A stretch of DNA of 64,000 nt from Cellulomonas humilata (lineage in GTDB: Bacteria > Actinomycetota > Actinomycetes > Actinomycetales > Cellulomonadaceae): NCBI RefSeq assembly GCF_013359775.1, contig NZ_JABMCI010000060.1, positions 1 through 64,000 of the forward strand, read 5' to 3'. Below are positions 8,534-17,976 of this stretch, one piece after another (position 1 is the stretch's first letter; every line of letters starts with the position of its first letter). The position numbers and the translations under genes are program-made. The notes beneath the pieces were generated by a model, which worked only from the letters and a program-made list of their open reading frames with translations, did no database searches and was not told the DNA's origin.

Positions 8534-9832
8534 ATGAGCACGTACAGGCACGGCGACCAGACCGAGACCGCGGCCGAGCTCGCGGCGAGCTGGGACCTCG
8601 ACGCGCGGTGGGCCGGCATCCGCCGCACCCACACCGCCGAGGACGTCGTCGCCCTGCGGGGGTCGGTCCGCGAGGAGAGCACGCTCGCCCGCCGCGGCGC
8701 CGAGCGGCTCTGGCAGCTCCTGCACTCCCGCACGCTGCTGCCGGCGCTGGGTGCGCTCACCGGGAACCAGGCCGTGCAGCAGGTCCGCGCCGGGCTCGAG
8801 GCCATCTACCTGTCCGGCTGGCAGGTGGCGGCCGACGCCAACCTCTCGGGCCAGACGTACCCCGACCAGTCCCTGTACCCGGTCAACTCGGTGCCCGCGG
8901 TGGTCCGCCGGATCAACAACGCGCTCCTGCGCGCCGACCAGATCGAGTTCGCCGAGACCGGTCGACGCAGCCGTGAGTGGCTGGCGCCGATCGTCGCCGA
9001 CGCCGAGGCCGGGTTCGGTGGGCCGCTGAACGCCTACGAGCTCATGCACTCGATGATCCAGGCGGGAGCGGCCGGCGTGCACTGGGAGGACCAGCTGGCG
9101 GCCGAGAAGAAGTGCGGCCACCTGGGCGGCAAGGTCCTGGTTCCGACGTCGCAGCACGTGCGGACCCTGTCCGCCGCGCGGCTCGCGGCCGACGTCGCCG
9201 GGGTGCCGACGGTCATCGTCGCGCGCACCGACGCCCTCGGCGCCGACCTGCTGACCTCGGACATCGACAGCCGCGACGAGCCGTTCCTCACCGGGGAGCG
9301 GACCGCCGAGGGCTATTACCGGGTGCGCCCCGGACTGGACCCCGTCGTCGCTCGCGCGGAGGCGTACGCGCCGCACTCCGACCTCATCTGGGTGGAGACG
9401 TCGACGCCGGACGTCGCGGCCGCGATCGAGTTCGCCGAGCGGATCCACGACCGGTTCCCCGGCAAGCTCCTGGCGTACAACTGCTCGCCGTCGTTCCACT
9501 GGCGCTCGCAGCTGGACGACCTGCAGATCGCGCGGTTCCAGCGGGAGCTGGCCGGCCACGGGTACGTGTTCCAGTTCATCACCCTGGCCGGCTTCCACGC
9601 CCTCAACCACTCGATGTTCGACCTCGCCCGCGGCTACGCCGAGCGCGGCATGAGCGCGTACGTCGAGCTCCAGGAGGCCGAGATCGCCTCCGAGTCCGAC
9701 GGCTACACCGCCACGCGTCACCAGCGCGAGGTCGGCACCGGCTACTTCGACCGCGTCGCCACCGCGATCAGCCCGGAGAGCGCCACCCTCGCGCTAGCGG
9801 GCAGCACGGAGACGGCCCAGTTCACCCACTGA
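8534..9832 (+). CDS. aceA: Isocitrate lyase
   Basis: Cleaves isocitrate to glyoxylate and succinate, the first step of the glyoxylate shunt. The 432-residue length fits bacterial enzymes. The catalytic signature KKCGHLGGK is at 192-200 with active-site Cys194; [12 protein letters not shown] and [12 protein letters not shown] are also diagnostic. ATG at 8534 is preceded by GGAGG at a good distance. It is divergent from the ramB-like regulator and followed by aceB after a 112-base gap holding a long hairpin, so the two shunt genes may be partly uncoupled at the RNA level. Expected to be induced by acetate or fatty acids through the RamB-like protein. Confidence 0.97.
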   Translation: MSTYRHGDQTETAAELAASWDLDARWAGIRRTHTAEDVVALRGSVREESTLARRGAERLWQLLHSRTLLPALGALTGNQAVQQVRAGLEAIYLSGWQVAADANLSGQTYPDQSLYPVNSVPAVVRRINNALLRADQIEFAETGRRSREWLAPIVADAEAGFGGPLNAYELMHSMIQAGAAGVHWEDQLAAEKKCGHLGGKVLVPTSQHVRTLSAARLAADVAGVPTVIVARTDALGADLLTSDIDSRDEPFLTGERTAEGYYRVRPGLDPVVARAEAYAPHSDLIWVETSTPDVAAAIEFAERIHDRFPGKLLAYNCSPSFHWRSQLDDLQIARFQRELAGHGYVFQFITLAGFHALNHSMFDLARGYAERGMSAYVELQEAEIASESDGYTATRHQREVGTGYFDRVATAISPESATLALAGSTETAQFTH

Positions 9833-9850
9833 CCTCCCTTCCCCAGGCCG

Positions 9851-9918
9851 CGAGTTCGGTAGTTCGCGTCGAGTTCGGCAGCTGTAGCAACCGAACTCGA
9901 CCGGAACTGCCGAACTCG
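9851..9918 (+). terminator. Long imperfect hairpin between aceA and aceB
   Basis: Arms 9851-9878 and 9891-9918 pair over 28 bases with three mismatches; the loop is 12 bases. Each arm itself carries CGAGTTCGG twice. No T-tract follows. It begins 19 bases after the aceA stop and ends 26 bases before aceB. It may terminate, attenuate or stabilise the aceA mRNA. Confidence 0.6.
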
Positions 9919-9944
9919 TGGCCCCCAGCACCAGGAGCACAGCC

Positions 9945-11588
9945 ATGACCATCACCATCCCCCCGCCGCTCATCCGCCCTCATCTGTCGCAGACCGGGCC
10001 GTCCCTGCCCGGCACGACCGAGATCCTCACCACCGAGGCGATCGACTTCCTCACCGACCTGCACCTGCGCTTCTCCAGCCGCCGGCACGACCTGCTGCTG
10101 GGCCGCCAGCACCGCCGGACGCGGTTCTCCAACGGTGCCGACCCCGACTTCCTGCCCCTGACGGCGGGCATCCGGGCGGACCCGAGCTGGCGCGTGGCCG
10201 GTCCGGGTCCGGGCCTGGAGGACCGGCGCGTCGAGATCACCGGCCCCACCGACCGCAAGATGACGATCAACGCGTTGAACAGCGGCGCCAAGGTGTGGCT
10301 GGCGGACATGGAGGACGCCACCAGCCCCACGTGGACCAACGTCATCGGCGGCCAGCACTCGCTGTTCGACGCCATCCGCGGGCAGATCGACTTCACGTCG
10401 CCCGAGGGCAAGGAGTACACGGTCGGTGCGGGGACCCCGACGATCGTGTTCCGTCCCCGCGGCTGGCACCTGACCGAGAAGCACCTGGACTTCACGGACC
10501 GCGCGGGTCAGACGTGTGCGGCCTCCGCGAGCCTGGTCGACGCCGGCCTGTACCTGTTCCACAACGCGCAGGCGCTCATCGACTCGGGACGCGGTCCGTA
10601 CCTCTACCTGCCCAAGCTGGAGGGCCACCTGGAGGCGCGCCTCTGGGACGAGGTCTTCCGGTTCACCGAGACGTACCTGGGCCTGCGGTACGGCACCATC
10701 CGCGCGACGGTGCTCATCGAGACCATCACGGCCGCGTTCGAGATGGAGGAGATCCTCTACGAGCTGCGCGACCACTGCGCGGGTCTGAACGCCGGCCGCT
10801 GGGACTACATCTTCAGCGTCATCAAGAACTTCCGCGCTCGCGGACCGCGCTTCGTCCTGCCGGACCGCGGCAGCGTGACGATGACGGTCCCGTTCATGAA
10901 GGCGTACACCGAGCTGCTCGTCGCCACCTGCCACAAGCGGGGCGCGCAGGCCATCGGCGGCATGAGCGCCTTCATCCCCGACCGCCGCGACCCGGAGGTC
11001 ACCGACAAGGCGCTGGCGCAGGTCAGGGCGGACAAGCAGCGGGAGGCCGGGCAGGGGTACGACGGCACCTGGGTGGCTCACCCGGACCTCGTCCCGGTCG
11101 CGCGGGAGGTGTTCGACGAGGCGCTCGGCGACCGCATCGACCAGCGGCACCGGCTCCGCGAGGACGTGCACGTGACCGCCGCGGACCTGCTGGACATCCC
11201 GTCGGCCGGCGGCGGCGAGCCCGGTGCCGTCACCGACGGCGGGCTGCGCGGCAACGTGTCGGTGGGCGTCCGTTACCTCGAGGCGTGGCTGCGGGGCATG
11301 GGCGCGGTCGCCATCGACCACCTCATGGAGGACGCCGCCACGGCCGAGATCTCGCGGTCGCAGGTGTGGCAGTGGGTGCACCAGGAGGTCGTCACCGCCG
11401 AGGGCACACGTATCGACGCCGCGCGGGTCGAGCAGGTGCTGGCCGACGTGCTGGCCGAGCTGCCGCGGTGGGACGGGGACCGGTACGACGACGCGGCCGA
11501 CCTGTTCCGGCAGGTCGCCCTGGCGGAGGACTTCCCGACGTTCCTCACGGTGCCGGCGTACACGCAGTTCCTGGTCGACCGCGGCTGA
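9945..11588 (+). CDS. aceB: Malate synthase A
   Basis: Condenses glyoxylate with acetyl-CoA to malate, completing the glyoxylate shunt begun by aceA. The 547-residue length is that of the A isoform, not the larger G form. Diagnostic stretches include MEDATSPTWTNVIGGQ, RPRGWHLTEKH, the catalytic region RATVLIETITAAFEMEEILY, and WDYIFSVIKN. ATG at 9945 is preferred over the upstream GTG because CAGGAG sits 8 bases before it and family alignment begins there. It is followed by a strong hairpin at 11600-11635. Regulation by the RamB-like protein is likely by analogy, but no clear site was found directly upstream. Confidence 0.96.
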   Translation: MTITIPPPLIRPHLSQTGPSLPGTTEILTTEAIDFLTDLHLRFSSRRHDLLLGRQHRRTRFSNGADPDFLPLTAGIRADPSWRVAGPGPGLEDRRVEITGPTDRKMTINALNSGAKVWLADMEDATSPTWTNVIGGQHSLFDAIRGQIDFTSPEGKEYTVGAGTPTIVFRPRGWHLTEKHLDFTDRAGQTCAASASLVDAGLYLFHNAQALIDSGRGPYLYLPKLEGHLEARLWDEVFRFTETYLGLRYGTIRATVLIETITAAFEMEEILYELRDHCAGLNAGRWDYIFSVIKNFRARGPRFVLPDRGSVTMTVPFMKAYTELLVATCHKRGAQAIGGMSAFIPDRRDPEVTDKALAQVRADKQREAGQGYDGTWVAHPDLVPVAREVFDEALGDRIDQRHRLREDVHVTAADLLDIPSAGGGEPGAVTDGGLRGNVSVGVRYLEAWLRGMGAVAIDHLMEDAATAEISRSQVWQWVHQEVVTAEGTRIDAARVEQVLADVLAELPRWDGDRYDDAADLFRQVALAEDFPTFLTVPAYTQFLVDRG

Positions 11589-11599
11589 GGAGCGACCGC

Positions 11600-11635
11600 G
11601 ATGCGGCCCGGGTCAACGACGACCCGGGCCGCGTC
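11600..11635 (+). terminator. Terminator-like hairpin after aceB
   Basis: Arms 11600-11614 and 11621-11635 form a 15-base-pair GC-rich stem (one G-T wobble) with a six-base loop AACGAC, 11 bases after the aceB stop. No T-tract follows, which is common in this group. Confidence 0.7.
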
Positions 11636-11688
11636 GCACGTCCCCCGGGTCTCGCATTCGGCGGGCGTCATCGGCGAGGATCCAGGGC

Positions 11689-12471
11689 ATGGCTGACGAC
11701 GAACGCCCCGTGCTGGTGACCGGCGGCACCGGGACCCTGGGCCGTGCCCTCGTGCACACGCTCCTCGACGCCGGCCGGCCCGTGCGGGTGCTCAGCCGGC
11801 GCGACCGCTCGCCGGCCGCCCCCGCCGCGGTCGAGTGGGTGGTCGGTGACCTGCTCACCGGGGTCGGTCTGCGCCCGGCGCTCGACGGGGTGACGGCCGT
11901 GGTGCACTGCGCCAGCGACCCGCGCAAGCCCGACGACGACCTCGACGCCGCCGTGCAGCTGCTGCTCGCGGCCCGCGCGGCTCACGTCCCGCACCTGGTC
12001 TACGTCTCTATCGTCGGCGTCGACCGGGTGCCGTTCGCCTACTACAAGGCCAAGCACAGGGTCGAGGAGATCGTCGAGGACGGCGACGTCCCGTGGACGA
12101 TCCTGCGCGCGACGCAGTTCCACGACTTCGTCGCCACCCTGCTGGACTACCTGTCGCGCGGACCCGTCGCGCTCGCCCCGGCGGGCATGGACGACCAGCC
12201 CGTCGCCGTGCGCGAGGTCGCCGCGCGGCTGGCGGAGCTGGTCGACGCCGGCCCGTCCGGCCGCGCGGACGACCTGGGCGGTCCGCAGGTGCTCAGCACC
12301 ACCGAGCTCATGCGCACGTACCTCGCGGCGACCGGCCGGCGACGTCCGGTGTGCACCGTGCCGTTCCCGGGACCCCTGCGCGCGTTCCGGAGCGGAGCAC
12401 ACCTCGCTCCGGAGCACGCGGTCGGGCAGCAGACCTTCGCGGAGTGGCTCCGGACCCGGTCGACCCGCTAG
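11689..12471 (+). CDS. NmrA/epimerase-like NAD(P)-binding oxidoreductase
   Basis: A 260-residue atypical short-chain dehydrogenase. VLVTGGTGTLGRALVHTLLD near the N-terminus is the Rossmann TGxxGxxG motif and VRVLSRR the second strand that reads NADP. VVHCASDPRKPDDD and LVYVSIVGVDRVPFAYYKAK follow; the Tyr-x-x-x-Lys pair (YYKAK) keeps the spacing of the SDR catalytic residues. The TILRATQFHDF block is typical of the NmrA/NAD(P)H-binding group. It may reduce a small metabolite or only sense NADP. ATG at 11689 follows GAGGAT. It converges on the DUF2510 gene with four bases between them. The substrate is unknown. Confidence 0.8.
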   Translation: MADDERPVLVTGGTGTLGRALVHTLLDAGRPVRVLSRRDRSPAAPAAVEWVVGDLLTGVGLRPALDGVTAVVHCASDPRKPDDDLDAAVQLLLAARAAHVPHLVYVSIVGVDRVPFAYYKAKHRVEEIVEDGDVPWTILRATQFHDFVATLLDYLSRGPVALAPAGMDDQPVAVREVAARLAELVDAGPSGRADDLGGPQVLSTTELMRTYLAATGRRRPVCTVPFPGPLRAFRSGAHLAPEHAVGQQTFAEWLRTRSTR

Positions 12472-12475
12472 CGCG

Positions 12476-13360
12476 TCAGCCGAGCTGCCAGGTCCAGGCG
12501 CCGGTGGCGTCGGTCTGCACGGTCACGGTCGTCGGCACGCCTGCGGGGTCGACCGCGACGCACTGGAACGTCGTCGCGGCGCCGGTGACCAGCTGGTCGG
12601 GGCACTGCACCGTCGTGGCGATGCCGGTCTGCGCGGAGATCCCGGCGGCGATCTCGGTCTCGAACGCCTGGGCGTCGTAGCCGACCACATCCACGGTCGC
12701 CTCGGTCATCGCGAGCCGCACGACGTTGGCCACGAGGAACGCACTGATCACCGCACCGAGGATCGACAGGGCCAGCGCCCACCGCGCCCGGCCCCGGCCC
12801 TTGGGCTCCCACCCGGCCGCCTCGAGCGTCCGGGCGCGCTTGAGCCCGACGATCGACAGGATGATCCCGGCGACCGCGGCGATCGGCACGCCGAGCACCG
12901 CCAGGATCGAGACCAGCAGCGCGACCCGTGCCGGGGTGTTCTTGCCGTCGCCCAGGTCGGACGACGGGTTGATCAGGTAGTGGCTCTCGACCGGCTGGAT
13001 CCAGCCGCCGCCGACCGCCGGGGCGCTGTACCCGAAGCGCGAGCTGGCCTCGGCAGGAGAGGAGGAGGCAGCGGGGTAGTCGAACCGGGACGTGGCCGCG
13101 GCGGGGTACCCGAACCGGGACGAGGCGTCGGCCTGGCCGAACCGGTACTCGGGCGAGATCGCGTCGGGGGTCGACGGCTCGAACCCCTGGCCGTACTGCG
13201 AGACGACCGGCGCGGGCGCGGGCACCGGGACGGGTGCGGCGGCCGGCGGAGCCTGCACGTGGGTGGTCCAGCTGGTGCCGTCGAACCAGCGCTGCCCCGC
13301 CGGGTCGCCCGGGTCCGTGTACCAGCCCGCAGGAGGGTTCCCGGTGGTGGGCGTGGTCAC
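12476..13360 (-). CDS. DUF2510/DUF4190/DUF4333 membrane protein
   Basis: A 294-residue actinobacterial membrane protein. Order of parts: DUF2510 near the N-terminus (PAGWYTDPGDPAGQRWFDGT), a Pro/Ala linker, three degenerate repeats of S-S/T-R-F-G/D-Y-P/S-A (SSRFGYPAA, TSRFDYPAA, SSRFGYSAP), a DUF4190-like pair of membrane helices (VALLVSILAVLGVPIAAVAG and WALALSILGAVISAFLVANV), and a C-terminal extracytoplasmic DUF4333-like domain with two cysteines (TVQCPDQL, TFQCVAV). GTG at 13358-13360 is preferred because GGAG precedes it by five bases; the frame continues to a GTG at 13381 without an SD. Function unknown; the outer domain probably binds something in the envelope. Confidence 0.8.
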   Translation of the reverse strand: MTTPTTGNPPAGWYTDPGDPAGQRWFDGTSWTTHVQAPPAAAPVPVPAPAPVVSQYGQGFEPSTPDAISPEYRFGQADASSRFGYPAAATSRFDYPAASSSPAEASSRFGYSAPAVGGGWIQPVESHYLINPSSDLGDGKNTPARVALLVSILAVLGVPIAAVAGIILSIVGLKRARTLEAAGWEPKGRGRARWALALSILGAVISAFLVANVVRLAMTEATVDVVGYDAQAFETEIAAGISAQTGIATTVQCPDQLVTGAATTFQCVAVDPAGVPTTVTVQTDATGAWTWQLG

Positions 13361-13442
13361 GTCGGCTCCAGTCGTCGGCACATCGAGGCTGCTGACGACA
13401 TCGGCAGCGGACCGGGTGTTCTTGACCCAGGCCGGCGGCCCG

Positions 13443-14210
13443 TCAGCTCTCGAAGAGGCAGAACGGGTGGCCCGCCGGGTCGAGCATGACGCGGACGTCC
13501 TCCTGCGGCTGGAAGCCCGCCAGGCTCGCTCCCTGCGCGAGCGCGTGCTCGACGCCGCGGGTCAGGTCGTTCACCCAGACGTCCAGGTGCTCCATCATCT
13601 GCTGGTGGTCCGTGGTCGCCGGCCAGACCGGGGTCTCGTAGAGCGGGTCGGAGCTGAACGCGACGCCGGTCCCGCCCGCGGGCGGTCGGAGCAGCACCCA
13701 GCCGGGCTCCTCGCCGATGACGCGCCAGCCCAGCAGGCGTCGGTAGAAGTCCCCGAGCGCGTTGGCGTCGCGCGCCTCCAGCACGGTCGTCGAGAGGGAG
13801 AGCTCCAGGCCCGCGTGCCGCGTGACCGGCTCCCGGACGGCCGGTCCGCCGAAGATCGTGAGCGGCGACGGGTGCCGCGGCTCGTACAGCCCGAGCGACC
13901 CGCCGCTGGGCAGCGGGATCCGGGTGACGACGCCCCAGTCCTCGGTCTGCGGGTGGCCGAGCGGTCGGACACCCTTCGCCGCCAGGTCAGCGAGCGTCCG
14001 GTCGAGGTCGTCGCACATGAGGTGCAGCGTCGCCCCGTCGGCACTGTCGCCGGGGTGCACGCCGAGCTCCGCGGGCGGGAGGGCGAAGATCAGCCACCCG
14101 TCGCCCGAGGACGCGTCCTCGACCGACGCCCAGCCGAGCACGTCCCGCAGGAACGCGCGGTCGGCGGCGGGGTCGGAGCTGGCCAGCAGCACGTGCAGCG
14201 CGGAGATCAC
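13443..14210 (-). CDS. Tandem VOC (glyoxalase/bleomycin-resistance-like) domain protein
   Basis: A 255-residue protein made of two vicinal-oxygen-chelate domains: about 1-112 (ISALHVLLASSDPAADRAFL to LGLYEPRHP) and about 128-255 (GLELSLSTTVLEARD to AGHPFCLFES). DFYRRLLGWRVI and DPAGHPFCLFES are typical strands of the fold. Members bind metal or small toxic compounds, and many are resistance or detoxification proteins. GTG at 14208-14210 is chosen since family similarity starts there; the frame runs open further upstream. It is divergent from the short leader ORF and map. The substrate cannot be read from sequence. Confidence 0.8.
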   Translation of the reverse strand: MISALHVLLASSDPAADRAFLRDVLGWASVEDASSGDGWLIFALPPAELGVHPGDSADGATLHLMCDDLDRTLADLAAKGVRPLGHPQTEDWGVVTRIPLPSGGSLGLYEPRHPSPLTIFGGPAVREPVTRHAGLELSLSTTVLEARDANALGDFYRRLLGWRVIGEEPGWVLLRPPAGGTGVAFSSDPLYETPVWPATTDHQQMMEHLDVWVNDLTRGVEHALAQGASLAGFQPQEDVRVMLDPAGHPFCLFES

Positions 14211-14259
14211 GCGTCCCAGCGTCCCGACGTGTTCCCGTGTTCGCCACTCGGAAAACCCC

Positions 14260-14288
14260 TTGGCGGCGGCGGAATCCGGACGTACGGT
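14260..14288 (+). promoter_or_regulatory. Sigma-70-type promoter of the leader ORF and map
   Basis: TTGGCG (14260-14265) and TACGGT (14283-14288) are 17 bases apart, the ideal spacing. Transcription would begin near 14295, just before the extended Shine-Dalgarno sequence at 14302-14314. Confidence 0.55.
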
Positions 14289-14301
14289 CGTCGCACACGG
14301 G

Positions 14302-14314
14302 AAGGAGGTGGTCC
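14302..14314 (+). promoter_or_regulatory. Extended Shine-Dalgarno sequence
   Basis: AAGGAGGTGGTCC can pair with GGATCACCTCCTT of the 16S rRNA 3' tail at all 13 positions, one of them a G-U wobble. Normal sites in this window pair over 4-6 bases. It ends 6 bases before the ATG of a 12-residue ORF. Confidence 0.65.
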
Positions 14315-14319
14315 AGGAC

Positions 14320-14358
14320 ATGTTCTATTCCAGGACGCGTGAGGTGACTGTCCGCTAG
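14320..14358 (+). CDS. Putative 12-residue leader peptide
   Basis: ATG at 14320 opens a 13-codon frame ending in TAG (14356-14358); the peptide is MFYSRTREVTVR. It is preceded by an exceptionally long Shine-Dalgarno sequence and a well-spaced promoter, so it should be the first thing translated on this transcript. The next gene is map, 183 bases downstream, across a region with strong inverted repeats. The peptide is basic and has no run of one amino acid, so a classic amino-acid attenuator is not obvious. It could be a leader that controls map, or a standby/ribosome-recruiting site. I do not recognise the peptide; translation is inferred. Confidence 0.5.
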   Translation: MFYSRTREVTVR

Positions 14359-14444
14359 TCGCCCGAAAGTACTCGGACGGATTGCACAGACGATCCGCCC
14401 GCAGGCCCACCCGGACCGGCGAGCGAATCCATGGCAGTCACCGC

Positions 14445-14534
14445 AGCCCGTGGGAGCCGCGACCTCGTCCTTCGCGGCAGGGTCTCTTCGGAGGCCTGGC
14501 CCACGGGCTGTTGCCTGCCCATCTCGTGGCAGGC
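14445..14534 (+). promoter_or_regulatory. Structured 5' leader of map
   Basis: AGCCCGTGGG (14445-14454) pairs perfectly with CCCACGGGCT (14500-14509), enclosing a GCCGCGA/TCGCGGC hairpin. A further perfect GCCTGCC/GGCAGGC hairpin (14512-14518 with 14528-14534) ends directly before the map Shine-Dalgarno sequence. The nested arrangement suggests a cis-acting RNA. It matches no riboswitch class I know. Confidence 0.45.
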
Positions 14535-14541
14535 TGGAGGC

Positions 14542-15306
14542 GTGGCTCTCAAGAACCCCTCCCAGATCGATCAGATGCGTCCCGCCGGGAAGTTCGTCGC
14601 CGGCGTGCTGTCCTCGTTGCGTGACGTCGCCCGCGAGGGGATGACCCTCAAGCAGCTGGACACCCACGCGCACCAGATGATCGACGCCGCCGGCGCCCAC
14701 TCGGTCTACCTGGGCTACCACCCGTCGTTCGGCGCGATGCCGTACCCGGGCGTGCTGTGCACCTCCGTCAACGACGCCGCCCTGCACGGCCTGCCGTCCG
14801 ACTACGTGCTGGCCGACGGCGACGTGCTGAGCATCGACTTCGCCGCGCAGGTGCAGGGCTGGGTGGCCGACTCCGCGCTGACGTTCCAGGTCGGCACGCA
14901 GGACCCGACGGTCCAGAAGCTGATCGAGACCACCGAGAAGGCCCTCGACGCGGGGATCAAGGCCGCACGCGCGGGTGCGCGGATGGGCGACATCTCGTCG
15001 GCCATCGGCACCATCGGTCGTGCGGGCGGGTACGGGATCAACGCCGACTTCGGGGGCCACGGCGTCGGGCGGACCATGCACGAGGACCCGCACGTGCCCA
15101 ACCTCGGGCGCCCCGGCACGGGCCAGAAGCTGAAGGCCGGCCTGGTCATCGCCATCGAGCCGTGGTTCATGGCCGGCGGCGACGAGTACACGATCGACGA
15201 CGACGGCTGGACCATCCGCACCGGCGACGGCTCCCTGGCCGCCCACGCGGAGCACACGATCGCGATCACCCCGGACGGCCCGCTCGTCCTCACGGCCCGC
15301 GACTGA
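14542..15306 (+). CDS. map: Methionine aminopeptidase, type I
   Basis: Removes the initiator methionine from nascent proteins. The 254-residue protein has the type I pita-bread fold signature: YHPSFGAMPYPGVLCTSVND, the metal ligands in LSIDFAAQVQGWVADSALTF (both Asp), GGHGVGRTMHEDPHVPN (His), AIEPWFM (Glu) and HAEHTIAIT (last Glu). There is no N-terminal SH3-binding or zinc extension. GTG at 14542 is chosen because GGAGG lies 3-4 bases before it and the protein begins with the typical ALKNPSQIDQMRPAGK. It stands alone rather than in the ribosomal-protein operon, so it is probably one of at least two map genes. A long hairpin follows. Confidence 0.95.
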   Translation: MALKNPSQIDQMRPAGKFVAGVLSSLRDVAREGMTLKQLDTHAHQMIDAAGAHSVYLGYHPSFGAMPYPGVLCTSVNDAALHGLPSDYVLADGDVLSIDFAAQVQGWVADSALTFQVGTQDPTVQKLIETTEKALDAGIKAARAGARMGDISSAIGTIGRAGGYGINADFGGHGVGRTMHEDPHVPNLGRPGTGQKLKAGLVIAIEPWFMAGGDEYTIDDDGWTIRTGDGSLAAHAEHTIAITPDGPLVLTARD

Positions 15307-15369
15307 CCGCACCGCGACGTCCGAGGCCGCGCCACAGGCCGGTCCACCCTCCGGCCGGTGAATCGATCC

Positions 15370-15421
15370 AGAACAACCCTGGGGGCGTTCTGACCCACCA
15401 GAACGCCCCCACGGTTGTTCT
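15370..15421 (+). terminator. Long hairpin after map
   Basis: Arms 15370-15391 and 15400-15421 pair over 22 bases with one mismatch, enclosing an eight-base loop. It lies 64 bases after the map stop and 100 bases before mmsA. No T-tract follows. Confidence 0.7.
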
Positions 15422-15520
15422 CGCCCGGCGCAGACCGGCGGGCGTTCCCTGTTCTTGACGGCGGACTTAGATTGGCTCGATCCGGCAACGCCGGCGGATC
15501 CGCACGAAAGAGGGCCTCTG

Positions 15521-17038
<1,518 letters not shown>

Positions 17039-17043
17039 CCGCA

Positions 17044-17151
17044 ACGTCCGCACTCGAGAAGGCCCGAACCCGACGGAGTGCGGACGTCCCAGCCAGGGAC
17101 CAGCAACGTCCGCACTCGAGCGGGTCTGAACCCCATCGAGTGCGGACGTTG
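17044..17151. terminator. Two tandem hairpins in a convergent gap
   Basis: First hairpin: arms 17044-17055 and 17076-17087 (12 pairs). Second: arms 17104-17119 and 17136-17151 (16 perfect pairs). Both are built on the word CAACGTCCGCACTCGA, which recurs as a direct repeat at 17041-17058 and 17103-17120. The pair fills the gap between mmsA and the convergent ABC permease and could stop transcription from both sides. Confidence 0.65.
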
Positions 17152-17157
17152 CGGGTT

Positions 17158-17976
17158 CTACAGCGAGCGCTGGTACGTGCGCATCGCTGCCACCGACCAC
17201 CACGCGACCAGGGCCGCCAGTGCCGCGAGCAGTGCGCCCCGGGTGGCCACCACCGACCAGTCCACCGACGGGGACATCGCCGTGCGCGCGATCTCGGTCG
17301 CCCAGGTCAGCGGGTTGTAGCGGGCGGCCGTCTGCACCCAGTCCGGCAGCAGCGCGGCGGGCATGAGGGCGGTCGAGATGAACGTTGCCGGCAGCACGAT
17401 GATCGTCGAGATGCCGATGAGCGCGGTCTGGTCGCGGGCCAGCAGGGCGACCGCGGCCGACAGCGAGCAGAACGCCGCGGCGAGCAGGAGCGACGCCCCG
17501 ATCGCGAGGGCCATGCCCCCGACACCTCCGGAGTACTGCGCGCCGGCCAGCGCGCCGATCCCCAGAACGCAGAGCCCCTGCACCACGCAGACGAGCAGCT
17601 GCTGCACCAGCTGGCCGGCCACGAGCGACGACCGCGAGACCGGGGACGTGAGCATCCGGTCCATGACGCCGGAGCGGATGTCGTCGATGAACCCCGTCCC
17701 TGCCCAGGCGCCCGAGTACAGGACGGTCATCATGAGGATGCCCGGCACCAGGAACGTCATGTAGTCCACGGCCCCGAATCCCGGCACGGTGGCGACCGAC
17801 GAGAACACGTTCCCGAACAGGACCAGCCAGATCACCGGCTGGATGATCGCGACGCCGAGGCCCCAGGGTTGGCGGATCGCGTCGACGGTCCAGCGGCGGG
17901 TGACCTCGGCGGTCTGCGTCAACCAGGACGCGCGGGTCGGCGTGGTGACGGGACGAGTAACGGTGAGCGTGCTCAT
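17158..17976 (-). CDS. ABC-2 type exporter permease (DrrB-like)
   Basis: A 272-residue membrane protein with about six helices starting at LGVAIIQPVIWLVLFGNVFS. The FLVPGILMMTVLYSGAWAGT block and the DDIRSGVMDRMLTSPVSRSS loop are typical of ABC-2 permeases of the daunorubicin-resistance group, which export drugs or lipids. The ATG overlaps the stop of the ATPase gene by four bases, so the two are co-translated. Together with the upstream padR gene this makes a PadR-controlled efflux operon. The substrate is unknown. Confidence 0.88.
   Translation of the reverse strand: MSTLTVTRPVTTPTRASWLTQTAEVTRRWTVDAIRQPWGLGVAIIQPVIWLVLFGNVFSSVATVPGFGAVDYMTFLVPGILMMTVLYSGAWAGTGFIDDIRSGVMDRMLTSPVSRSSLVAGQLVQQLLVCVVQGLCVLGIGALAGAQYSGGVGGMALAIGASLLLAAAFCSLSAAVALLARDQTALIGISTIIVLPATFISTALMPAALLPDWVQTAARYNPLTWATEIARTAMSPSVDWSVVATRGALLAALAALVAWWSVAAMRTYQRSL

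Noticed and set aside
13030..13150. Short repeats inside the DUF2510 gene as a DNA repeat element
   Set aside because: They are in-frame protein repeats (SRFGYPA units) in a linker, not an independent repeat.
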